Positions 13,145-22,956 of a stretch of 64,000 nucleotides of DNA are shown here, piece by piece. Under the pieces are notes generated by a model that was given only the letters and a program-made list of their open reading frames with translations, was not told where the DNA came from and did no database searches. Source of the stretch: Paraphysomonas bandaiensis (taxonomy: Eukaryota; Chrysophyceae); NCBI GenBank assembly GCA_965644295.1, contig CBFFRP010000414.1, positions 35,004-99,003 on the forward strand, read 5' to 3'. The translations under genes and the position numbers were made by a program. Numbering within the stretch: the stretch's first letter is position 1; each line of letters starts with the position of its first letter.

Positions 13145-13840
13145 TGATAAAATGAGAAGTCAACTAAATTGTGTTTGATTTATAGGTAGATAGAGTTTGA
13201 ATTATGGGAAGACTCCATGATCGACTGGTTCGAGGAAGATCCACTCTCTATATACATACACGTACATACATACACGTACATGTACATACATACATACATA
13301 TCCACACCACACAAACATCTATACGAAAAATTCATCGGATCATTGAAATTACAAGACTACAATGTATCATACGGTATACTCTTCCTACACCCTTGAAAAC
13401 CCCAAGATTTTGCCTTTTAGTATCTATATTTCACAGTTTTTATATCCAAAAATATGATATTTTCTACTAGTATGGCATAGAAAATCTAGGCACAGTATAT
13501 GAAACGTTCATATGAGATAGACCCAAAAAAAAGTAACGGACTTATATATGTACGTATAAGTGTGTATATGTATGTATGTACGTACGTATAATGTGTGTAT
13601 GTCTATATATGTCTGTGTACCTATCTGTACATACACAGTGCATGTATATGTATGTCTATACAGCAGTGTATGTATATATACGTAGAGAGAGAGCGTGGGC
13701 TGGTGTGAGCGATAGGATACACATCAGCTCACTCCATCGTACTTCTAACACCACTCTACTAATCAATTATCCCTAAGAACGCCCATTCATTATCCACTAT
13801 ATGTCTCTATTCATACTCTAAGAAGAAAACACCCTTACTA
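13145..13840. promoter_or_regulatory. Divergent intergenic tract with AT/GT microsatellites and a TACAGCAGT motif
   Basis: Lies between the oppositely oriented starts of the glycosyltransferase (13144, minus) and the STPGR protein (13841, plus). It holds runs of tacatacatgta and tatgtatgtacg (about 13245-13310 and 13550-13690). TATACAGCAGTGTATG at about 13658 resembles a motif found upstream of other genes here. A promoter role is inferred from position. Confidence 0.4.
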
Positions 13841-14259
13841 ATGACTGCTAAAGCCAGTGACATTCCATTTGTCGGTTAGTCGATGCATTATATTCATATA
13901 TAGTCATATATAATTATTTAACAGGAAAACTACAGCATTCTCATGCAAGAGTAACTGCCAAACCGAATGTATTATACGACAAAGGTGGATCTGACTTCAG
14001 GACTCCTTGGCATACATCTAGTTTGGGTAAACAGCCTACAAGCTCGAAACATAATAATACTGCTCCAAGAGTGACACTAGGGAAAGCACCAAGATTCGGG
14101 AAATCTGATACTATTGGACCTGGTCCAAATATGGCACAGCCAAGTTCGTTCAAGAAGCAACTCGTATCTAATCGTAAAGCGGCACCAACTGCTCATTTCG
14201 GAACCAGTACAAGGGATGATGCCCTCAAGCAATATGCGATATATACAACAAAGAAGTGA
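13841..14259 (+). CDS. Small STPGR/SHIPPO-repeat axonemal protein (122 aa, 2 exons)
   Basis: Exons 13841-13874 and 13925-14259 join in phase (G plus GA). The start is MTAKASDIPFVG and the stop is TGA. The sequence contains a GPGP turn, SSFKKQLVSNRKAAPT and HFGTSTRDDALKQY, which match the PGPGxY...S.GKQ..S.R...FG..SR pattern of STPGR (SHIPPO, ODF3-like) proteins. These bind the lumen or surface of ciliary doublet microtubules. An earlier APRVTLGKAPRFGKSDTIGP segment looks like a second, weaker repeat. The protein is short for the family. Its presence suggests the organism makes a flagellum. Confidence 0.75.
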
Positions 14260-14634
14260 GTGTTTTCTGTTTTGTGATTCACAGTAGTTTAGTTTTTGGG
14301 CGTACGGTTGTATATCATTGGTTGGTAATGTGTTAGTTCCACAAAGTATTTACTGTCAAATTAGTTTAGCGAAGTATCAACATAGCATAAAGGACTATGT
14401 AAACTGATTGCATTGTTACTGCACACGCAGCTCTGTCGATATTGTAGCTCGTATCGTCGAATTACACGTAGAAAGTGACATAACGAGTTATCATGTTATT
14501 CATAGGAGACAAGCACACTGGTATCGTTTGGGTTATCATCCTTCTTCCCTTAGACGTTGCTTATGAAAGGTTTACTAGTCATATATAACACTGACAAAAC
14601 GCTCAACTGCTCCATGAATAGCACAGACAAATAA

Positions 14635-14660
14635 TAAATAGTTGTTGTTGTTGTTGCAAA
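14635..14660. repeat. TTG microsatellite
   Basis: A short run of TTG triplets (gttgttgttgttgttg) just upstream of dispersed repeat copy A. No coding context. Confidence 0.7.
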
Positions 14661-14699
14661 ATTAGCACAGTTAGTATACCGCGCTGGAAGCATAGTCAA

Positions 14700-15215
14700 G
14701 CACCCCTCAACAAAGTCGGACTCGCACCTTTTCGTGGTGTTCTGGGGGAAAAGTACCGGAGATATTTCTCCGGGAAACTAACGTGAGCCGCAAACATAGT
14801 CAGCAGATATTCTTCTGCCCACTCATAGCCAAATGCTTGTGTGATACAAGGGCCACCAATAAGTGTCACTTGTGTAGACGTCTTCGGGCCCTGACGAATA
14901 AACAGGCATCCGGGAATGGGCCCACCTCAAGGGCATCCGGGACAGGGCCCACCTGAAGGGTAACCGGGGTATTGGGCTGCCTGCTGAAGTCAAGCATCCG
15001 GGGTGTTCACCTTAAGAACTCAGAGCGGAAGTGGTCGCACCTTGGTGCTTGCGGCGGCGCACAAGCAGCTTCCGTAGGATAAATAAGTGAGTACTGATTA
15101 GTCACAGGTAGAGGTCTAACTAGTTTGTCTAGCATTCATCTAGCTACTAAGTTGGTGCAGGTTTTTAACGCTTATTGCTAATAATAAGACTTTCAATATA
15201 TAGTCAAGCATAATA
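14700..15215. repeat. Dispersed repeat family, copy A
   Basis: Begins with cctcaacaaagtcggactc, shared with copies at 16405 and 27787. It continues through a GC-rich segment (ggcatccgggaatgggccc), the tggtgcttgcggcg segment, and ends in ttattgctaataataagac, also seen at about 45770. The repeat is much more GC-rich than its surroundings. No clear protein match. It may be a solo LTR or a non-autonomous element; class is undetermined. Confidence 0.75.
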
Positions 15216-15482
15216 AATGCAACTTCAACAGCATAGGAGCATGTACAATACCTTCATAGTTTTCAGTTGTTTCTATTAAAAATTACTTTCAATATTTCAA
15301 CGACCGTACCAATACTAATAATATTCCATAGAAATAATCACCTATCATAATGTTTTGTCCTAACTTATTGTATTATTATTTGACGTCGTAGCATTAAGTC
15401 GAGGTAATACCAAAATCTGGTAAAGCGATTTCACCAGGTTTCATATCTAAGTATTGAGTTATTATTTTACTGTAATTTTTAT

Positions 15483-15853
15483 CTGAGAGGTTAAAGATAA
15501 AGAAAAAGTCGCAAGTATAGTTGTTATTAGCAGTATTTATTGCGTTACAAGTTGGCCCTGTTACTTGTGTTTTGTAATAATATCATATATATTCTCATAT
15601 AGCTGCATTTGCCTCTCTTGAGATTGCGAACATTCCAACCGAGTAGCCTGATTTGGAATAGATTGCATACGCATATAGCTATCTTCACCACTACTACTTA
15701 CACTGATATTAGTAGCTATGCTCGGAGACGACGCGGCAGCAGCCGTTGGGGGCACATTACTGTAGTATGTGGATTATCATTATCACTGTAACGCAATAAA
15801 TATTGCTAATAACAACTATAATTGCAACTTTTTCTTTATCTTTAACCTCTCAG
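15483..15853. mobile_element. Inverted-repeat (MITE-like) element of 371 bp
   Basis: The left end (15483-15550, beginning ctgagaggttaaagataaag) is nearly the perfect reverse complement of the right end (15786-15853, ending ctttaacctctcag), over about 65 bases with only a few mismatches. The central part has no meaningful reading frame. This structure fits a non-autonomous DNA transposon. I do not see a convincing target-site duplication. Confidence 0.8.
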
Positions 15854-16404
15854 TTACAAATAAATAACAGTAGTAATCTACGGATACCGTGAGCAGTACT
15901 AAGTAAATGGCCTAAAATAAAATAGTATTATTAGATAATATGAGAGGATTAACATATTTGGTAGAAACACAGTAGCTCTAACTGCAGAGGAGTCTTACTC
16001 TTGCGCAAATCAGTCATAGCAATCTTTGCTCTTCTGAATAATCTTTCAACCATTTTAGTTAAGGCATTCAAGTGCTTCATGCTGCGGTGTCAAGTTTTCT
16101 TGTTTAGGCATGCTCGTTTCCGGTGCCTGTTACCACCAACCAAACCTAATTTGATAATTTTCGTCCGGGTAATTGAGACTTCATCGCCACTTTAAAACTT
16201 CACGACTGCGCTTTTGAAAGCAGCATTATGAATAATTGTCGCCCAGATGCGCTCGACAATCGGGTGCCATGCTTTATGAGTTCGCCAAACACTGTACAAA
16301 CATCGTGGAGATCGAGCTGATGCTCACCTTCCTTCTGTAGGTCTCTCAGGTAACACCTTACGTTCTACATATTTTCCTTCGCACCACCACATCGCTGATA
16401 ACCT

Positions 16405-17625
16405 TTCTCCCTCAACAAAGTCGGACTCGCACCTTTTCGTGGTGTTCTGGGGGATAAGTACCGGAGATATTTCTCCGGGAAACTAACGTGAGCCGCAAAC
16501 ATAGTCAGCAGATATTCTTCTGCCCACTCATAGCCAAATGCTTGTGTGATACAAGGGCCACCAATAAGTGTCACTTGTGTATAGACGTCTTTGGGTCCTG
16601 ACGAATAAACAGGCATCCGGGAATGGGCCCACCTCAAGGGCATCCGGGACAGGGCCCACCAGAAGGGTAACCGGGGTATTGGACTGCCTGCTGAAGTCAA
16701 GCATCCGGGATGTTCACCTTCAGAACTCAAAAAACATGAAGTCAGCAGATGTCAGCTATATCAACATTCTGCTTGCTCCCTGCGTTTGCTTTGAGTGATT
16801 GATGCTGAGTATGAGTTCACATTATATTCGGTATCTGTGTGGCCAATGACCGACGTAATGCGTCAAACTTTTCTCATGGATGCATGGCAATGGCAATGAT
16901 GTGATTAGACCTGTCAAGTCTTTTCTCACACGTCTACTGCCTAGTCTTGGTTTCTCCTGACCCAGGTCATTGAGATTATATCAAGGCTCTGGCACTCTTC
17001 TCCAAGCAGTGTCAGGTACATTTGTGGTGCTTTTATGATATTCTTGCTTATAGTAGAGGTTTTCATCCGAGCGGGGAAGGTGCACGGTTTCCTACTAGCG
17101 TAAGTCACTCGGGAGAAGAGTGAGTGCAAGGTGGATGCATGTGCTGGACGAGTGCACACAATGGAGGGAAGACATTGGAGTCAGCTTGAATTTGTAACAG
17201 ATTTTGGTAGATGTCTGTTTCATGCGTCAGTGTGCAAAATTGCACCAGACCGCTTCGTGACCGTGAGAAGACCCGGCGCTAGAGCTACTCTACTCTCCCC
17301 TCCAGACTATCTGCAGCTGTGAACACCACCTTTTAAAGAGGGCCCTAAAGATCTGCCGCATGTACAGGAGACATATGCCGAAGACATCGACCGCAAGTTG
17401 TTTGTGTTAGGACAAGTAGATTGGGCAGGGGCGTAGTATGATCCGGCTTAAACACGCAACTTGTCGTATGCCCATGTAGCTAACTAAGTTGTGTTGTATA
17501 GTTGAGCACTTGTCGGTGCATGCAAGAGTAACTAGATGAGAGTCCTGTTATGCATAGTGTCGCGCAAGTTGTTAGGTCAGTCGCGGCAATGCACAAGCTT
17601 GTTGCGCTTCTTAATAATCTGACAT
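16405..17625. repeat. Dispersed repeat family, copy B (long form)
   Basis: Shares its first 330 bases with copy A and its whole length with copy D (27787-28965). It includes the segments gtcagcagatgtcag, ctactgcctagtcttggttt and gggcaggggcgtagtatgat. A 63-codon stretch at 17131-17322 ending PPDYLQL is kept in copy D (28445-28660). That might be a relic coding piece, but I do not recognise it. Confidence 0.8.
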
Positions 17626-18469
17626 TCAATATAGATAACCTTTCTCTTTCCAGCCACCATGTTTGATATCCCTTCCTTCACCTTTGCCAAGTCTCTAATG
17701 CAACGCCTTTTGTTGCTTTCATTTATTTTCTCGAAGAACACTCAAGCAATGACTTCTGGGACCAATTATCGATCTTATTGCAAAAAATATAATTTTAGAA
17801 CAACTTGCCAGCAGTACAAAATTTTGGTGGTATTTTTGATAAATTAATTGAAGCAAGCTGAGTCAACTATAATTGCAATTATGATTTGCGGTCCCAATTT
17901 CAATTATTGACAACTTTTTGATACGCAGCTCTGGTGGCATGGGTTTCAAACCGGAATTCTTCATGAGCTTTTCGAATTTTCAATTTTGAATAGTATTGTA
18001 ACTACGTATAATGTATTATAATAACAATATATGTATCAAACAAAAAGCCTTAAGTATTTATATCTATTATAATAATTATTAATCTAGCTACCGTCATTCA
18101 CAGCATTGTATAGTTTGTTTACCATTCAAATCCCATTTTCCATATAAAATCTAACAGGCTACAAAATAAAAAAGGAGCAATAAGCATATATCATCTATAT
18201 CGATAGGACCAAAACTACCCATATCGTTTTATGTCACACATAAGTATACACAAAGGTCTTATAAATAAGGAGAACCATATATAGCTGGTTATTACAATGA
18301 CAATAAAAAAACATTTATCTGAATTTATCAACAACTATCTGACTACAGAAATACAATCATAGCAAGGATATGCAGAGTATCCCATACAGAAAATGGTTTT
18401 ATCGCGATACACTAAACAGTCCAGTTGACATATCACAGTTGAATGAACATATACATACGATTTAAACTA
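17626..18469. other. Intergenic, AT-rich
   Basis: Separates repeat copy B from the stop codon of the MLO-like gene. The sequence is AT-rich. An open stretch at 17659-17847 has no domain likeness, so I do not call a gene. Confidence 0.5.
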
Positions 18470-21400
18470 CTACTCGTCTTCCACAACATGTGCACCTAAA
18501 TTGTCATCCGTAACACAAGGAGATGACACAATACTAAGCACATCGGCAATTCTAGAGCTCTTCTCGCTGCTTGAACTATTGTCATCAGATATTTCCTCAT
18601 CAATAGCAAATGGGGTAGCAGCTGAGAACTTGCGTGTACCTTCGATGGGGTCTTCTGACTTACCCGGGGAGGTCCCCATATTCCCTTTACCCGTATCCAT
18701 CCAACTAGTAGGAGAGTTACAGGATCCAAAACTTTCCAATCCATGCTTCTCTTCACCGGTAGATTCAAGAGACAAGTCCGACGAGGACTTGTGCATATGC
18801 TGTATGAAACTCGCTCCCAACTTAGTAACACAGGAGTTTCTCCTCAAGCCTCTACGCATAGAAGCTCTTCTATTGCTGGAACCTGAGTCTGTGGATGATC
18901 TACGTGCTCTACGATCATCAGTCTGTACATTAGTCGGACTCGCCGGACCATTATATACAGATAACTTTTTGCTGCCAGCACTCTTCAACGGAGACTGGAG
19001 CAAATGGCGCATGCTAGCTGCAATTCCCATTCGTGGGCGAGACTGCTTGAAGCTTCTATTCTCATTGTAAGAGGCCAGTATATCTCGCCGTCTCTACAAT
19101 AAAGTGCACCAAATAAATACATGAACCGTGTACACGTACGCTTCCCATTACCTGGAGGTCTTCTGTCACTGCGTCGTCCGGGAATATAATTCTATTGAGG
19201 TCACGAATCGACAGCACGCCACTCTTATCCACATCCACTTGATGAAATAGTTTTCGATATTTCTCATCACTGCAGAAAAAATACTTAGTTGGAGATGGAT
19301 GTAACAACATTCAAACCTGTAGTGTAATTGAAGAGCTCTGAGCATATCACGGAACTCCGCCTTACTTATGGATCCACTCAAGTCGGTGTCGATTTCGTTG
19401 AATAGGCACCGTAGAACCTTTATTTTGAAGTAGGTAAGCCACTACATTCATTATGTCTTCCCTCACCTGTTTCTGATCACCCACTGCCCCACGGATTCTG
19501 CGGAGAACTTTCTCCCGGAGTTCTTTGCAGAGATTTTCTTTCTCTTCCTCATCCTCAACAATTGTGCCTGTATAACGATGAGCGTGAAAAGCGCACAACA
19601 TTTAGTACACGGAATTCAAACCGTACCAATAACGTCAACATCCAGCTCCGCGATCGCAGAAATCAGTGATGCAATCTTGACGATCTCGCCAATCAGAGGT
19701 ATTACCAATACCAATGGAACCAGCCTGAATACATGTATCACAACGAAAACTCCAACTGATCATATACACATAGAGATACTGACATGAGAATCTGCCACAC
19801 CCATGAGTGTGCCAGTGCTCTCTCAACAGCGGTGGCAAAGTTAGAGACCCAGAGTGATAGGTAAAGGGAGTTCAGCATAATCGCAATCTCCACCGTTCTG
19901 TATGAACAAAATTATTCCCAATCGTGAAGAAGATGTATATATATATTTTCAATTCACCTGAAAAACAGTTCTGGACTATCAAAGAGGAAAATAGAGCTGA
20001 AATCTTCACTCAATTTTACGTCCGCATCCTCTGTAGACACCTCATTGTTCTGTACGCGTTTAAAAAAAGACATGCCGAAATTCGTCTTCGGGGTATTACC
20101 CAACCTCCCAGCGCCCCCGATCATAGCGGATTCATTGGACTTAAGAGTGCTTTTTCTTACTTTCTTTACCATCGATCCAATTGCAGCTGATAAAGACGAC
20201 CGTCGCCCTCTTCCCGCAGGCTTCACTGATCCACTCGGAGTATCCGTTAATGCTTGATCCTCAGAACTAGGAAAAAACGAACGGGACTGAGACTCAGAAT
20301 TATCTTCTCGGGGATATTCATTGCTATCAAAAGAAGGGCGCAAAATGAGTTGTCGATGATTGCGTCGGCTTGTGACACTCGGAGACTGAACGGCCACAGC
20401 TGGAACTGGGGATACTAAAGTATACACATAAAACCGTTTAAACAACTTGATAAAACCTATCATACCTTTTGGCTTTTGCTTAGAACCGCCAATCCATATC
20501 TTTAATTTCACTTTTTTCATTCCCTGCTGCAAGCCTCTGAACGACTATGCAACATACATACCCACAGTAAAAACACATAAGACACGCAGTGGGCTTGTCC
20601 CCGTATCTAGAACGATGAATTTTCAAAGTGATGCTTACCTGGCTAAAACCGCCACCCTTTACAGAAAGATTTTTTTTGGCTGGTGACATGCAATTGGAAT
20701 AAATCACGGAAAATGTTGCACCAGACATGCTTACGTTTACTGGTGCCAAAATGCTTTATAATGTTCTTCCTCTTTTCTTTCTGTCGGTTAGGCATCTTTA
20801 CTTCGACTAGCCTCTCTTCATCAGCCTTCACAAACACGTAATGCTCAAAATAATATATTCATATAATATATTACGGAATCGACCTTGAGGTGATTGGCTT
20901 CCACAAAGCTGAGGAAGTCCTCGTAGTCATCTGTACATACCACTCCAGCCCTCGCCATTAGCCTATCACAAAATTCGTTACCACATTTGCGACAAACTGC
21001 AAGCAGCTGATACTTACTGCTCTTCGTAGAACTTTCCCATGAAATATAGAGTCAATACGTAGGCACATATGAATATTCCACTAGCAAAGAAAAGATTCAA
21101 GTGCTGCCTGGTGCATTTGTCTGAAACCTCCCGTAGTTGTCTTCCGGTATACGAATAGTCGTTGGTCCAGGGGGAATCTCCATTGAATTGGTAAGACGAT
21201 GAAATCTCTGAGTCTGCAGTATAGATATGGCTGATTTTCTCGCACGACACGTAGCAGGACACTCACCTTGTTCTTTTTCGTCAACATATTTAAACCCTTC
21301 ACAGTTGCCAAACTCGTTGCCAAGGAAATTCATGCGTATGTAGTTCACTCCACACAGTATAATCATGACAACCCAGCTGGAGTTCTCCACGTTAATCAGT

Positions 21401-21987
21401 TTTAGCGAATAGCGTGCAAGACACCCGCTTAGATAGGCGCCATAATCGAAGTCTCCCGGTAACCAATACGTATTCCGAAAGAGTGCGTATATGATCTTGA
21501 ACTCGACGATATGACGCTTGGGTGAGAGCGGTAAATAGCGCAATGTAAACAGGTACCAACCAATCCAGGTCTCTTGTGCCCGTCCACATATCTCTAACGT
21601 GTCCGCAAGAGACATAGAATGCAGTCGAGAATAAGTATTTGACGTCATCATTGAAACAGCCATTATATAGAGAGAATGCGCCACTATAAATATTGCAACA
21701 AAGAAAAGAACGTACCCCACAAAGTCTATTGCCATAAACCAGGAATCTGTTGAACTAGGATGTTTTGTCGCTTGATACATTGCAACAGCGAATGAAACAA
21801 ACCCCATAATCATAAGTTCTTTATATATTTTTTGAAGCATTTGATTGTATATGGTGGAACCTTTCAATGCTGCTTCAGCTAATCGAGTTAAATTTTCAAA
21901 TGTAACAAGAAATAAAATTGTTCCAACAAATGCAATTGATGCAACATCACCATCAACTTTACTTAATATACCAAATTTGAATGGCAT
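18470..21987 (-). CDS. MLO-like seven-transmembrane protein with C-terminal EF-hand pair (948 aa, 13 exons)
   Basis: Exons: 21267-21987, 21018-21213, 20875-20962, 20735-20843, 20639-20679, 20466-20544, 19958-20414, 19784-19897, 19627-19724, 19467-19567, 19317-19417, 19152-19269, 18470-19093; phases agree throughout. The N-terminal E..LTRLAEAAL...KIYKELMIMGFVS segment is the MLO signature around TM1-TM2, and the RLHSM...TLRYLPLSP...FDYGAYLSGCLARY stretch matches the conserved MLO loop. Hydrophobic spans fall near 15-35, 58-75, 88-112, 205-225, 283-303, 565-588 and 602-625. The loop before TM6 is long and Ser-rich. After TM7 come two canonical EF-hand loops, 678-689 (DTDLSGSISKAE) and 714-725 (DVDKSGVLSIRD), then a basic, Ser-rich tail. 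Plant MLO proteins act as calcium channels and bind calmodulin at their tail; here the calcium sensor seems built in (inference). The exon 3 donor could instead be at 20884 in the same phase, and the exon 8 donor is GTCAGT. Confidence 0.8.
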
Positions 21988-22956
21988 TTTAATATAAAGT
22001 TACAATGAGATGGCTCGCTATATAGTCATACGTCTGTTCAAGATACTCTCATTATAAGTGATGATAAGAGGAATTAACATTGATGAAGTATCAGTATGTT
22101 TGACTTGAACCATTAGTTCTCTACTGATCATAAGGATGGTCTGTAATTCGTACTCTACCATATATATATATGTCTCTATATCGTCACATGAACGTTCTAG
22201 TAGTGTGGACATGTGGAGATCGTATGTACAGACAGCACTGTGAGATCTACACACACTGCAACACCATTCAAATGAAACTGTCAAGAAGGGAAAGAGAAAA
22301 ATCAAAATTTCGTTTTTTTTAATGTTTACAATTTTTATTGTTAGATATGAAAGTATACGTTTAATGGATATAAAAAAATGTAATTTTGTCAATATAAAGT
22401 TGTAATTTAGAAAAAAAAATATCCGGAATTCCCTTTTTATTTTCCCATCAGTATACCGTACACAGTATACTCTGTATATACTGCTGTATTAACAAACAGA
22501 GTACGATATCGTAGTGCACAGTATACGATTATATCGGTGCATATTCTAGACATACACTGCAGTGTGGGAGTATATAAACACCATACCATACACTCCATAC
22601 TCTAGCTATGCAGCCCCACTATACTCTACCATATACAGCCCCACTATACTCTACCATATACAGCCCCACTATACTCTACCATATACAGCCCCACTATACT
22701 ATACCATATACAGGCCTATATACAGGCCCTCTCTATACAGCAGGCCTCATAGCAGTACAGTACGGCAGTACAGCATCTGGCTGCAGCATGAAAATATTGG
22801 AGGCTCCGACCTGCCCCATAAAGATCATACATACATACATTCTCTCATCATCCCTCTCGACATCAACACTTCTCATGTATGTTATACTATAAATAACTCC
22901 CTGATATCACTCTTCTTTCCCCTCTATCTCATATATAAATATACACATAGATCTCA
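21988..22956. promoter_or_regulatory. Divergent promoter region between the MLO-like and bromodomain genes
   Basis: Upstream of both genes. It is AT-rich, with poly-T/A runs at 22310-22440 and palindromic gtatac/tatac clusters (22450-22560). ATACTGCTGTAT (about 22478) and GCAGTACAGTACGGCAGTAC (about 22751) resemble the motif shared with other 5' regions. No coding sequence supported. Confidence 0.4.
22611..22710. repeat. 25-bp tandem repeat, four copies
   Basis: Four units of cagccccactatactctacc plus atata follow head to tail; the last has one change. They lie about 250 bases upstream of the bromodomain gene start, in its presumed promoter or 5' UTR. Confidence 0.9.

Noticed and set aside
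16365-16730. 121-codon open stretch (-) in dispersed repeat B
   Set aside because: Its Pro/Trp-rich product comes from the GC-rich repeat segment, and the frame is not kept in copies A and D.
17131-17322. Possible coding relic ending PPDYLQL, also at 28445-28660
   Set aside because: Shared by two repeat copies but too short, and I cannot match it to a transposase, Gag or reverse transcriptase.
18501-19070. 189-codon open stretch (+) opposite the MLO-like gene tail
   Set aside because: Antisense of exon 13, which is phase-linked to the EF-hand exons; the reverse frame has no domain.
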